DNA from: Phaffia rhodozyma
Taxonomy: Eukaryota; Basidiomycota; Tremellomycetes; Cystofilobasidiales; Mrakiaceae
NCBI GenBank assembly: GCA_014706385.1
Contig: JACGZH010000009.1
Coordinates: 434,001 to 498,000, forward strand
DNA length: 64,000 nt
Reading direction: 5' to 3'
Part shown: piece by piece, positions 23,647 to 34,700 of the stretch
Position numbering within the stretch: position 1 is the stretch's first letter
Layout: each line of letters opens with the position of its first letter
Made by a program: the position numbers and the translations under genes
The notes under the pieces: generated by a model
Told to the model about the DNA's origin: nothing
What the model saw: only the letters and a program-made list of their open reading frames with translations
Database searches by the model: none

Positions 23647-24439
23647 GATTGTCTTTTTCTTGGTTTCCCATGGCCAGAGAGGTGGGCTTGGTTTGGCTCT
23701 TGTACTACTTCTGCTTTTTCTTTTTTTCTTTTCAAAATCTTTTCTTCTGAACTGTGCTTTGTATAAACTACAACAATACTGTGCTTAACAGAAACCCAAG
23801 TCTGGCCCGCTTTTTTTTCTTCTCCTTGCTACCCCTCTTGTTAATTGATAGACTGTATGTTTATTTGTGCGAAACTTTTTCCCTTTGTCTACTTGCTTGC
23901 GCGTCGTCTGTTTCTTTATTCGTTTGATCGTTCGTGCTTTGGTCTCTATGTTATACTGTAGGTACTATATACTATATACTATATACAGAGTTACTTTAGG
24001 AAGCCTAACTTCTTCTTCTTCTTCTTCCTCTCTCTCTCTCTGTCATTTCTTTGTTGTTTCTCTCAAACCCGACTGTCTTGGACTATATGTGTACGCGTAT
24101 GAACACCATATCCTCTGTTCACTTGTTTATAAAGAATCATTCACCCGTTTCAGTGGCCTGAGCGAATGAGCGAGAATGGTGGAGGAGGTGGTGGTGTCGT
24201 TGTTTTTCGTTTTATTTCTAATATGAATAACGGTGTTATATAACTATCACTTACTCCGACCTAGCCTTGCCGCGCTCTCCCTCTGCGCCGAGTCGAAAGA
24301 TCAAACCCACGATACATGAAGGAGAGAGAAAGAGAGCAGCAAAGAAACAAGAGGGAAAAGAAGAAGAGCATGGTTGAAGAAGAAAACATAGGAATCAACC
24401 CTCCATGAGAGGGAGAGGAGGGAAGGGAAGAGGAGACTC
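23647..24439. other. Intergenic between convergent genes
   Basis: About 790 bases between the LIM gene (+) and TSR4 (-). 23700-24080 is T- and CT-rich; 24010-24050 has TTC and CT repeats. No gene seen. Confidence 0.5.
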
Positions 24440-26420
24440 TTACTCCTCCCATTCGACACCGACCCACTCCTCGGCCCAGTCTCCACCACATCCGTCGGTC
24501 GTACAGCTAAACACGCAGACCGAGCCCCACTCCATCCCCGTCTTGAGCGACTTGGTGGATTCAGTTTTTGAGAGAACGGTCTGGAGGAGATCTTGTCGAA
24601 TCTTCTCCGTCTGGGTGTCCCGAGTTGTCGTTGTCGTCGTCGTTGTGGGTACGGGCGCATCTAGGGATGGGTCGTTGGATTGGGTAGGGCTAGGACTAGA
24701 GAGAGGATCGAAAATAGATTCTGGTTTTAGGGTGTTCAACAAACCGGGAACGAGTTGAAGTTCGAACGACCTTGATTTCTTGCACGTCTTGCAACGGGGG
24801 ACGTTTGAAGGATCGTATGTCCTTCCTGTTCGTTTGGGAAATGCAGGAGTAGGAGGTACTCCGGATGAGTTGGCCGGAACAGATGCGGTGGTGGAGGAGG
24901 GAGGATGGAGAAGGGTGTAGAAAGGGGAGAGGGAAGAGTAGAAAAGTGGATGGGCATGCAAGTCGTACCGAATGACCTGCTCAGGCTCGATACTCAATCT
25001 GTTCAGAAACCTATCTAACACATCATCCAATCCGTTGACATCTGTTCCCTCCCCCCATCCGTCTCTCTCGTCGGTCGGTTCTTTTCCTTTCCCTTTGCCT
25101 TTTCCTCTAGGGGTTTCCAGACCGGTATCTTCGGCTGTTGTGGTGGTGACAGCAGCGGCGGCAGCGGCGGCTGCTTCGGCACGAGCACGCTCACTAGCTT
25201 TTTGAGCGGCCGAGATCTTGGGTTTCGACAGTCGTTCGGGTTGGGTCGCTAAATACTGTGCCGGATAGAACGGGGTTTTTTTCCAAGCTGCACATACATA
25301 TACACACAGGGATAAATATAATTAGTTATCAGTTTTTTTTCTTTGCTTCAACAACCTTAGCACGAATAGAAACGAACAAGCAAACAAACAAACAAGAAAG
25401 ATGAAGACAAACCTAGGTCTAACTCTGTCTTTCCGGTCTCGGATGTCTCATCAGGCTTGATATCCAGCCGGTGAACTCCATCCGTCAAGACGGTCTCATG
25501 TGACGCCGAGGTTGCTTGCGGAAGCAACGGAGGAGTCTCGGTCGAAACAGGCGCAGACGTAGGTGCGAACGGATTTGGTGCGGTAGGAGAACTAGCGAAC
25601 GGATTCCCAAAGGGAGAGGCTGGTGTCACAGTCGAGGGCGTCACGCTGAACGGGTTGAATGGATTGAAGGCAGAGGTGGCTGAGCCAACTCCCAGACCAG
25701 CGTTCTTTGTCCGTTACAGGAGGGATTAATTAGTACAAGAACACAGCGCATTAGTACGTTCTTCCCATGGCTTGGGGAACACTCACGGCGAAAGGATTGG
25801 ATGCCTTGGCATTGGCTACAGGAGGGGCAGCTGTCGCAGTCGTTTTTGCGGCCGCCTTTTTGGCAGCTCGTCTTTCTTGAGCGCTGGCGTATTTCTCATT
25901 GCGCTTCCGAGATGTGTACGACCGCACGCTTCATTTTGTTTTCGGTGTATTCATACGGGCGAACGGTTTGAGGGGAAATGACATATGATAGTTGATGCAA
26001 GACATGTATGTATTGTACAGGTGAGCCCGTGAGGCGAAAGTCAAGAAAAGAGAACGACCTACGAAGGAAAGGGACGAACCTCCCCTTCCCGTCCGGTCCC
26101 TGGCAACCACTACGGGAGCAGCCAAAGACATAGACGATTCGGTCGTCCAGACTATGCTCCAGGGGAGCATAGACCTGAACGAGGAGTTCCATCGGTCGTT
26201 CACACGTCAGACAGAGAGAAGTGTGGGTAGAAGGGAATGTGGTGAGTGAAGACAGAAAGGAAGGCTGCCCGCCAATATGAGAAGTCTGCGGATCGTCAAG
26301 GTCAGCTTCAGTGTCGATTGGCCCATCTGGGAAACCGAGCATGGTGTTTGTCGTAGCCAAACGGGACTCTGTCGATGAGACAGAAGAATCCGACCAAGAA
26401 TCATCATCGTGGTCTGCCAT
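24440..26420 (-). CDS. TSR4: Tsr4/PDCD2 ribosomal-protein chaperone
   Basis: Minus-strand exons 26420-26080, 25928-25787, 25704-25413 and 25287-24440 give 540 residues. Tsr4/PDCD2 is a dedicated cytoplasmic chaperone for ribosomal protein uS5 (Rps2) and supports 40S biogenesis. The N-terminal part has GGQPSFLSS, then CLTCERPMELLVQVYAP and IVYVFGCSRSGCQG, the zinc-binding Cys pairs of the family. After a basic helix (SRKRNEKYASAQERRAAKKA) comes a linker with several NPF motifs. The C-terminal PDCD2_C domain has EQVIRYDLHAHPLF, VPRCKTCKKSRSFELQLVPGLLN and a closing VFSCTTDGCGG with EEWVGVEWEE at the end. The ORF at 26676-26404 on the same strand overlaps the start and looks like leader sequence. 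An ACGCGTC element lies upstream at 26841-26847. Confidence 0.9.
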
Positions 26421-26874
26421 GGTCTTTCACTTTTGGGATCGATAGAAGAGAAGACAAACGATAAGGGTCAGTAAGAGTATACAGGAGCAGATAGTGAAGT
26501 TGAAGATATTGATCGAAGGGGGGTAGATTCAGGAATCGCTTAGCCAAAAGCATAGTATGTTGTCGTCTCCTTGCCTCCGGCCATGTTCCTCCCGACCACC
26601 AAGGTGCTCTCCGGCCAAAACGGAAAGAGAGCGGTTTGGCGGCCATAGTGGGAGTCGTCCGGCCAGGGTTTTTCATTCCGACTCGTCATCTAAAGTTGAT
26701 CATCATTTTAAGAGGGGGTAGGGACTGGATAGAGATGAGATGAGATGAGCTTGGGCGACTCGAAATACTCACAATGACGATCGATGTGTGTTGAAGGGAT
26801 ACCGGACGGGGGAGAAGAAAAAAATTGGGTTTTATACGGGACGCGTCTGTTCCCTAGGGTCAGTCTGCAAAACG

Positions 26875-27036
26875 CATGGTGAGAGTGACCTCAACCAATA
26901 GTGGTTGATATATGGCCCTTTTGGACTTGGGTGCCCTCAGACCACGAACCACCACATCTCCATAAGTCATGGGGTTGGTATGTGCCAGCCTCAACCTCAG
27001 TGGCTAGCGTAGCAGCAGCGGTGTCAGATACCAGCA
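26875..27036 (+). repeat. Dispersed repeat, copy A
   Basis: Starts CATGGTGAGAGTGACC and shares a stretch of about 106 identical bases (26901-27006) with the reverse strand of 61290-61454. Beyond 27036 the copies diverge. The shared part is open in one frame in both copies, with in-frame codon differences. Confidence 0.85.
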
Positions 27037-28404
27037 TTCTTGCTCCTTCGTTCTCCTCCTGGTGAAGGTCAAGGTGCAGCATGTTGCGTGACGCGTTCAC
27101 ATCTCTGTTCCACCAAGTCTGAAAGTAAGCACCAAAGAGGCAAACGAGTAGCGTGACATAGAGACAGTCATGAGTAGTCAAGGAGATCATCAGACAAAGC
27201 AACAGACAGACGAAGGGACAGAGAATGCGACAACCCAAGATGCGATGGACAGAGAGAGAACCAGCGCTGTTCGTGAGGCAGAGAGAACATGCTGAAATCA
27301 GGAAGCCGAACATCGTCAACTCTCCACTGTCGACCGCTGTTCCTGTTCCTTTCCTGTCAACGCTCGTTCCTGTCGATGCTCATCTTCTGTTTCTGACTCA
27401 TCTGTGCCCTCGAGAGCTCTCCCATATGAGGTTGTCCTTGATGCCATGTTCTCTCTTCTTTCCTATCTTTTTCATCTCATCTATAAGTGCACATCATATG
27501 TCCCACACTCGAAACAAACTTGGATAATTCAAGAGATATCCCAACATTCTTTACCGCCTCGGCGTTCGTTCTTCAAGAAGAAAGTCGTCGATTTGGTGAT
27601 GATGAACGTTGGTCTCCTTCTCGCATCCACTAGCGACCCGACGCCACCATTGAGTTCTCCCCCGTTGAAAGGGAAGCCGGCGAGCAGGGTTATTACGTGT
27701 TGCTGAACAGTTGAAGAAAAAAAGGGTTTCCCTGTCGGAGGCAGGGCGACTTCTTATAGGTATTTGGATGTAACTATGGCGTTACACGTCTGTAACCAGG
27801 GACTCACAGATCCTCTGCCACAACTCATAGTCACACAGCGCATGCGCTCCTAACACATCCAGTGATCTCTTCTTCCTTGTGGCTGTTCGGTGTGGGTTGT
27901 ATCGTGGGCATACTGCCTTTGCTCAGTACCTCTGTAGTTTGAGAGTCATACACAACATGGGCATCCTTTCTCATCCATGGCATAGTCTCGTGAACCTGGA
28001 TCCTTTGTTAACAGTTTTATTATTCTTGTCCTCATTCATTGTGATCTATCACTTCTGTTCCCTTGCGCTTCTGTTCTCGACGATCCTATCTGAAAAACCC
28101 TGAACTTCTGACTCTGCGCTCTTCCCTGCATCTGTTGCACACCCTATAGCTACCCAATCACCTGTACAGCTCACGCGCCTAACACAAACTAAGTCCATGG
28201 TCCATGGACCTGGTTGCCTATGGTTGAAAGACACTCAACCTCACAAAGGCTACGTATCGACCACCATCGACCGAGATTGCTCTCCAGCAGCCAAAGCGAT
28301 GAAATATTGAGGTTCTGTATGGAAAGTCGCGTGCCTTGCTTACCTAAGACAACTACATAAGATATCTACTGCTTTTCAAATACTGCCGAAGCGCACCGAC
28401 CGGC

Positions 28405-28455
28405 CGCACGGGCCTCGTGAGTCCCTTTCACAAGGGTAAGTTCGAGGCCCGTGCG
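28405..28455. promoter_or_regulatory. 13-bp inverted repeat upstream of eS30
   Basis: Arms CGCACGGGCCTCG and CGAGGCCCGTGCG are perfect complements around a 25-base loop that itself holds a CCCTT/AAGGG stem. The hairpin ends about 115 bases upstream of the eS30 ATG, so it is in the promoter or the 5' leader. It is followed by a T/C-rich tract. Confidence 0.7.
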
Positions 28456-28568
28456 AGCTTCATTTTTTCCCCCCACCCTGTTAGTGTAGCAAGAAAGAGC
28501 TTCTTTTTCCCCTTTCTACTCTCTGTAGTTAACTAGTACCACCTTGTAGTCAACCAGCATCATCAAGA

Positions 28569-29567
28569 ATGGGAAAAGGTTCGTAACGTTCTCGTTCGTC
28601 GCTCTGTAGACCAACCGTTTGATGGTACATGAAAGACAAAGAGAGAGAGAGAAGGAAAACTTGAAAAACCATAGGACAAACATTGGGACAAACATGCTGA
28701 CGGATTGTTCTATCTTTTTTTTCTTCTCTTCTAAACTCATCAGTTCACGGATCTCTCGCCCGAGCCGGTAAGGTCAAGTCTCAGTGCCCCAAGGTATGTC
28801 CTCCAGCGAATTTTTCCTTCTCTGTGGTTGTCGTCGTCGTCTGGTTGGAATCAGGAAAAAGAAACGGCCGGATCAGGCCCTTCGTTTTGCCACAGGTTTC
28901 TGATGCCTTTTCTTTTCTTTTATTTGTAATCTCGAATTGGAATTTAAACGATTTGGTTCGATCCTGGGTTGAAACGGTGGACGTTGACTGTGTGACAAAC
29001 GGGTGTGAATCGGTTGGAACATTGATGGAATGCGTGAATGTGATTGTGTGGGGATCGGGAAAATTTCTGACAGGTTGAGAAGCAGGAGAAGCCCAAGACC
29101 CCCAAGGGTCGGGCCAAGAAGAGACTTCTTTACAACCGACGGTTCGTCCTTCTTTATTCTCTGTTCTTTGTGCTATCTCTGGCCATGTTGAGAGTCTGTG
29201 ACGTACCGTCCAGTCGTTCGATCTGTACTGGAGATAGGAACGTCAAGTCTGGACTCGAGCTGACCTCGATCTGTATCATCCTCGCTCGGCATCCTTTTTG
29301 TCCCATTCACCCACCCGATTTTTCTTCTCTGCTCGCCTGTTTCTCATCCTTCGCCATCTACCTTTCGGTTCGACCTTCTTTTCTCCAAACAGATTCGTCA
29401 ACGTCACCCTCGCCCCCGGAGGAAAGCGAAAGATGTGGGTCTCTTTTCCTATTCTTTTTTTCTTTGCTGGTAGACTTCTGCCCTCGTTTGAAACCCTGCT
29501 GACTTGTCCCAAAACTCGATTTTTGTCTCTTGTAGGAACGAGCAGCCCGCCGGAAAGTCCGGTTAAA
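28569..29567 (+). CDS. RPS30: 40S ribosomal protein eS30
   Basis: Five exons (28569-28578, 28744-28793, 29074-29141, 29393-29434, 29537-29567) give 66 residues, close to the usual ~63. The protein starts MGKVHGSLARAGKVKSQCPK, continues with EKPKTPKGRAKKRLLYNRRF and NVTLAPGGKRKM and ends NEQPAGKSG, a near-complete match to eS30. It is a small basic protein of the 40S subunit. There is no ubiquitin-like N-terminal fusion, as in yeast and unlike animal FAU. The first coding exon is only 10 bases, and introns make up four fifths of the gene, common in fungal ribosomal-protein genes. Confidence 0.96.
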
Positions 29568-30065
29568 GCCCTCGATCAACGTGGTTTTTTGCCGTTTCTT
29601 TGTTACCCGTTCCGGTGCTCTCCATGCATGTTCATTCACTCCCAGACAGAAATAGAAGGATAGAAAGAGAAGGAGACAGGGAGTTAGGAAGACCACAAAG
29701 CCTACACTCCTCACGCCACACTCCACGCTCTGCAATTGACAACGGATGATGCCGGGTTGAATACAGCAAATGCAGGGCGAAAGCAAGACTGTAAAGTCGC
29801 TATACACAACACGGAAAAAGAGAGCCCTCCAGGCTGAAACAATAAGACATATCGAAAGCTACATTTGAATGAAACGAACGCTGAACGGATAGCGTTAGGA
29901 GTTGGATCGACCATTCAGCTTGATGGTCGCTGGTCGGTCAGGCTGTGCCGACCAGGAAAGAACAAAACACCTCCAGCGAGACAAAGAAAGGCGATCTCTA
30001 AGATCACCATCTTGTATCCATCCTACATATAGCCCACTGCACTCTCACATACACAACTTGCACCC
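29568..30065. other. Intergenic
   Basis: About 500 bases between eS30 and the next + gene. No coding or structural feature seen. Confidence 0.45.
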
Positions 30066-31386
30066 ATGGACCCATTCACAGACCCCAACTCGCTCAACCA
30101 CGCACCCCCACGGTACGCCCTCGAGTCGGATTCCGGTAAGAGATCATCAGGTTTCACGTCATCAGTCCTCGGCTTCTTTTCGTTAATCTGACCGACTTGA
30201 CTCGTGGCTTTCCTATGATCTCTGTCTCTTTTCACTTTCTACTTCTTTTTCTTTCTTTTGAAACACTGATTTAAAACCGGGCTTTCATGAATCAGAGGAC
30301 GAAGACCTTCCACCTGCAAGCGCATATCAATCCCATCGAGCTTCGGCCTCGTTCTCGGCCAGATCTGTTGAGATCAACGTTGACTGGTCAGGTGAAGGGG
30401 GAGCCGGTCTGTTGGTCTTGGTGGGCAACGAAGCCGGGGTGTTCGGTGATGGGTACATCAAACCTGGAAGGAAACCCGATGGAATCGTCAAAAGAGGAGA
30501 CGAAGCCGTTAGTCTTCTATCTGCCTTTCTTTCGCTCTCTCGCTCTCGCTCTTGAGTCGATACTCAACCCCATGCGAGGTGGTCGGTCCGTCTTGTGCTT
30601 TCCAACGATCTAGATCGCACCACTTTATCAGCTCTCACCGGACTTGGTTGTACTGTTCATCGAGTCCAGCCTTCCTCTATCTGTTCCTACGCCGTTGACA
30701 CTGGCCGTTCTACAGACGCTTTCTCCTTCACAGTTAGTCTTCTCGTTGCCTTCTTCTCCTTCTTCTTCTTGCGCGGTTCATCTCTGAAGTTTCTCACACA
30801 AATCTCACCCTCATCTCGTCTTGCGAACCCTTCATTCAGAGTTATCGTTATAGACCAATATTTGGCATCGAGCTATACCACACCGATCTGGGCTTCATCA
30901 GATCCGACCGAATCGAACACTGACGATCATCCTATCAGATATCTGTCGACCAGCCCGACTCCTTCTCTTCCTGTGGGTCTTTATTTCTTCTTTAAGTGTC
31001 TTGCACTGTTATTGCTCATTCACGAATGATGATCATAACGACTGACGAAACTCTCTTCAACTTTCTCTCTTACCTTCCGAACAAAACAAATTCACCAGAA
31101 ATCGATCGTCCCATTCTCCCCACCTAACCATATCCTCTCCCCCTCGGCTCCCTTCCTCTCGCTCATCCCTCTGTCGAGTCCTCCGACGCATCTGTTCATC
31201 CTACCGGCTCCCAGACCAACGTTACGGCTCCTGGGTGACCTAGCCAGCCTGCTGGACCAGCTGTTTGGCGACCGGCTCGGCTGGGACGGGTCCGGTCTCG
31301 GGAAAGCGAGCGGAAGGCGGTCGGCCGGTTGGAAGGCTGGCGGAGGGAAGAAAGCGGAAGGCGCGGCTAGTCATATGTACATCTAA
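30066..31386 (+). CDS. Probable proteasome assembly chaperone 1 (PAC1/Pba1-like)
   Basis: Exons 30066-30135, 30296-30507, 30614-30732, 30840-30972 and 31099-31386 give 273 residues. The protein starts MDPFTDPNSLNHAPPRYALE followed by an acidic SEDEDLP, then alternating hydrophobic strands: GGAGLLVLVGNEAGVF, PLYQLSPDLVVLFIESSLPL, VIVIDQYLASSY, IRYLSTSPTPSL and LFILPAPRP, and ends basic. The opening motif and the strand pattern suit PSMG1/PAC1, which with PAC2 guides assembly of the 20S alpha ring, but fungal members are poorly conserved, so this is a resemblance rather than a firm match. The exon 2/3 junction was chosen because only it yields the hydrophobic strand; a competing frame reading LVLSNDLDRTT cannot be joined in phase. 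Confidence 0.6.
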
Positions 31387-31716
31387 CTCGTCGAGCGAAC
31401 GGGTCCTGGATAGACATGAGCTTGAAGTTTCCTTCAGAATCCCGATTTGTTGGCGCGCGAGAAAATGGAGAGACACATGGTCGATCTATCTTTCTATCAC
31501 TCTCCCCCCCGTTTGATCTTGGCTCTTCCCTCTGCGTATGTGTGTATATATATAGAGATAGAGAAAAGATCTTCTGCCTTGTAAAGAGATGATGGTTCTG
31601 AGAAGAAAAGCTACGAAGAAAAAGTTCTTTTCTGTTCTTATCCTTTCATATAAATACATATACACACACACATCATTAATTACGATTGATAGATAAGTCT
31701 TTTCTTGTTCGATCCT
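31387..31716. other. Intergenic between convergent genes
   Basis: 330 bases between the PAC1-like gene and CTK1. AT-rich with (TATA)/(CACA) stretches near 31540-31680; no gene. Confidence 0.45.
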
Positions 31717-34700
31717 TCAAGTACCAGATCGATGATCCCCCTCAGCTCGACCTTTCGCTCGTTTCTTGGCTAAAGTTATCGAAGAGCGTAGACAAAACGC
31801 AACCACTTCCGTCAGTCATCGGCGCTTTTCTCTTTCTCTTTTTTTGTTCAGTTTGATTGAAGAGGGGAATATTACCTCGGTCTCGCTTCGCCTCGAGCTC
31901 ATGGAACTCGCCACCTACTTCTGCCAGACTGTTTTGTTTTTACAAGGAAAAGATCGGATGAATCACAGAGTCAGACAGAGTCAGATACACCACGCAACGC
32001 ACACAAGTATGGAGATTTAGATAACAGTCGTTAACGATCGTAAGAGGCAGGCAACGTACTGGAAAGGCATCTGCATCGGAGGCTCCTCGGTTGTGAAGTA
32101 GTCCATCTGGAGAGCCTCGGCTGCTGTCGTCCGCTTAACAGGGTCATATTCCAGTAGGCCTTCTGCTAACCGCATCGCTCCCGGTGACAAGAGCGGCTCA
32201 AAGATCTCTCTCAACCTCGACCTGACAGGTGGGACATCCTTATTTAGTAACTCGTACCATGGCAGGTCCGTCAGCCCTGGCCATTCTTCCTCGTTAGGAG
32301 TTCCACAGAGAGAATAAATCTTTTCCAGTTGGCTGATCTCATCGGCACCTAAAAACAAGAGAGCGGATGATGGATGATGGACATTCCCGGATCAATAAGA
32401 AATGAGGTTCATATGTACACAAAGAAGAAGAAAGAAAGAAAGGAGGAGGAAAAGACTTACCGGGAAACGTAGTTTTACGAGTAAAGATCTCTAGCATGAT
32501 GCACCTAAAGAGGCGAAGAGATGATTTAAAAGATTGGATCAGTCACTCTTATCGAGAAAACAATCGATGAAATCAGAGAGGAGAGAGCACGATCTTGTCG
32601 CCAAACTCAGTTCGAGACTTACCCTGCACTCCACATGTCCACCTCAGCCCCGTACTCTGTCGCTCCCAATAACAGTTCGATCGGTCTGTACCAAAGTGTG
32701 ATGACTCTGTTGGTATAATCGCTCCTTCGACGCTTATGATAGAACCTCGCCAGTCCAAAGTCAGCCAACTTGAGTTCGCCCAAGCTGTTGATTAAGATGT
32801 TTGAGCCCTTCATGTCCCGGTGGAGAACACCTTTAAAGTGAAGGTGGGAGAGACCAGAGATCATCTGATGGCAGAGTGATTTCAAGTTGGCCGGAGAAAA
32901 TACGTATTGGGACTGAGAAAGGACACCAGTCAGGTCGTGGTCCATATACTCGAACACCATATGACAAGACCCTGCATGTGCCGCAAACAAACAAATGGAT
33001 AAACAGATTGGGTGAGCAAACGTACGCACATACACAAAAGAAAAGGCAGAAACACACCTTGAGAGACCATCATCTCAAACAACCGAACGACGTTCGGATG
33101 ATTCAAACTTTGCAGTAACTTGATCTCTCTCATCGCAGTGACCGGGAAGCCCTCTTTTTCACCCTCCATTCGGATTCGCTTGAGAGCGACATATAAACCT
33201 GTCTCGTTGTTTCGAGCTTTGTACACCTTACCGTACGTACCCTCTCCGACTTGAGCAATCTTTTGGTATGTTTCGGTCGTAGGGGGAATCTGAGATCCGT
33301 TCACAAAGGGGGTGGCAGGAGCGGCAGGGGCTGGAGCTGAGTGATCATCGTGACTTGGTTTACCAGTCAGCGAAGAAGATGATACATGGCTTGGCTCAGA
33401 GACTGAAGCAGGCTGGGTCTGGGCCGAAGGATAGGCAGGGTAAGATCCGACAGGTGACGTCGACCGAGTAGACACGACCGACGGTACCTCCGAGGCAGCG
33501 GCGGTAGAAGGATCTCGTCGATCGTCCGTCTCGGCCGGCTGGTCCACTTCCATCTTGTCTCGTTCACCGTGGCTCGAAATCTCGCTCTCTGGAACTGTCG
33601 ATTCTGGCTTCTTCCTCCTCCATATTTGCTCCATATCCGGACTAGGAGACCTGTACGCTCTAGGAGCCCTTCCAAATGGATCTGCGCTAGGTTCTCGTTT
33701 CTTTGGTCGACCAGATTTCTCTTGCTCCGGTTCCCGATATCGGGCTGGGATCAGACCAGGTTCTGTTCGATCATCGTACTTGCGTTGAGAGCGATGGGGT
33801 CGACCGGAATGGAACCCTTCCCGTCTGAACTCCCTTTCTCGATCTCTGTAGTCCTCACGAGGTCGGTTGTGATCTCGGTCCCGGTTCCGGTCTCCCTCTC
33901 GTTCGCGCTCTCTTGGTAGCCTCGAGTCTCGATCGGCCAGACTCTCGCTGAATCGATCGACCTCCCTCTCCATTGCGTCTTTCTTCCTCTTCTCCTCTCT
34001 CTTCTCTCTTTCGATCTCTCTTTCGTTCTCCAGATCCCTCTCGCTACCCTTCGGCTTACTTCCGTTCCTGCTATCTTTGTTCCGTTCGCCGGCTTGATTG
34101 ACCATGTCCTTCTCGGTGTCGTCGTCCAACGAGAAAAACTTGCTGACCCTCGCTGTTGGTCCTCCCAGTTTCTCGCCTGGCGTCGCCAGCTGAGCGGACA
34201 GTCCAAACCGAATGGGCTGCACAACCCCTGTTCCGACCGTATGACGGTCAAGAGCAGAAGCAACACCTCTATCGGCGGTCTGAGCGTGTGCAGCAGGAAT
34301 TGCCTCACTGGAAGCAGCAAGTGATGGTGGCGGCGGTGGCGGTGGCGGTGGCGGCGGAGCCAACGTCCTGAACGTCGACACAGGTTCCTTCTCTTCAGGT
34401 GATCTCGGTCTCAATCTAGATGGAGCAGGCGGATAGATCGGTCGGTGGACCTTCGGTCCTGCTGGTACAGCGTCCTTCTCGTTTGCGCTCGAGAGTAGAT
34501 GAGCCTGAAGGGGAGAAGGCTCGTACGTCCGTTGATAAGGATCTTTGAAAGCGGTCCCAGGACTGGAAGACAACAAAGAACCAGGTCCGGTCGAGAATTG
34601 TGCCCGTTTCTCCGCAGCGGAGAGAGGTACTTTGGGTGGTGGTCCAAAAACATGGGTGGTAGTATGGGGAGCAGGAGCAGGAGACGAAGCAGAGTTGGAG

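Larger units (their letters stand above)
26421..28568. other. Gene-poor interval with repeat remnant and hairpin
   Basis: About 2.1 kb between the divergent TSR4 and eS30 genes. It contains a repeat copy (26875-27036), a stretch with some coding character (27225-27706, see findings) and a strong inverted repeat (28405-28455). Between 27710 and 28400 I see nothing beyond a short CCATGG palindrome pair near 28196-28208. Confidence 0.5.

Noticed and set aside
26404..26676. 90-residue minus-strand ORF just upstream of TSR4
   Set aside because: Overlaps the TSR4 start, Arg/Leu-rich without recognisable domain; most likely 5' leader.
30595..30613. LVLSNDLDRTT frame before exon 3 of the PAC1-like gene
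   Set aside because: Cannot be joined to exon 2 in phase, whereas the acceptor at 30613 gives a hydrophobic strand that fits the family.
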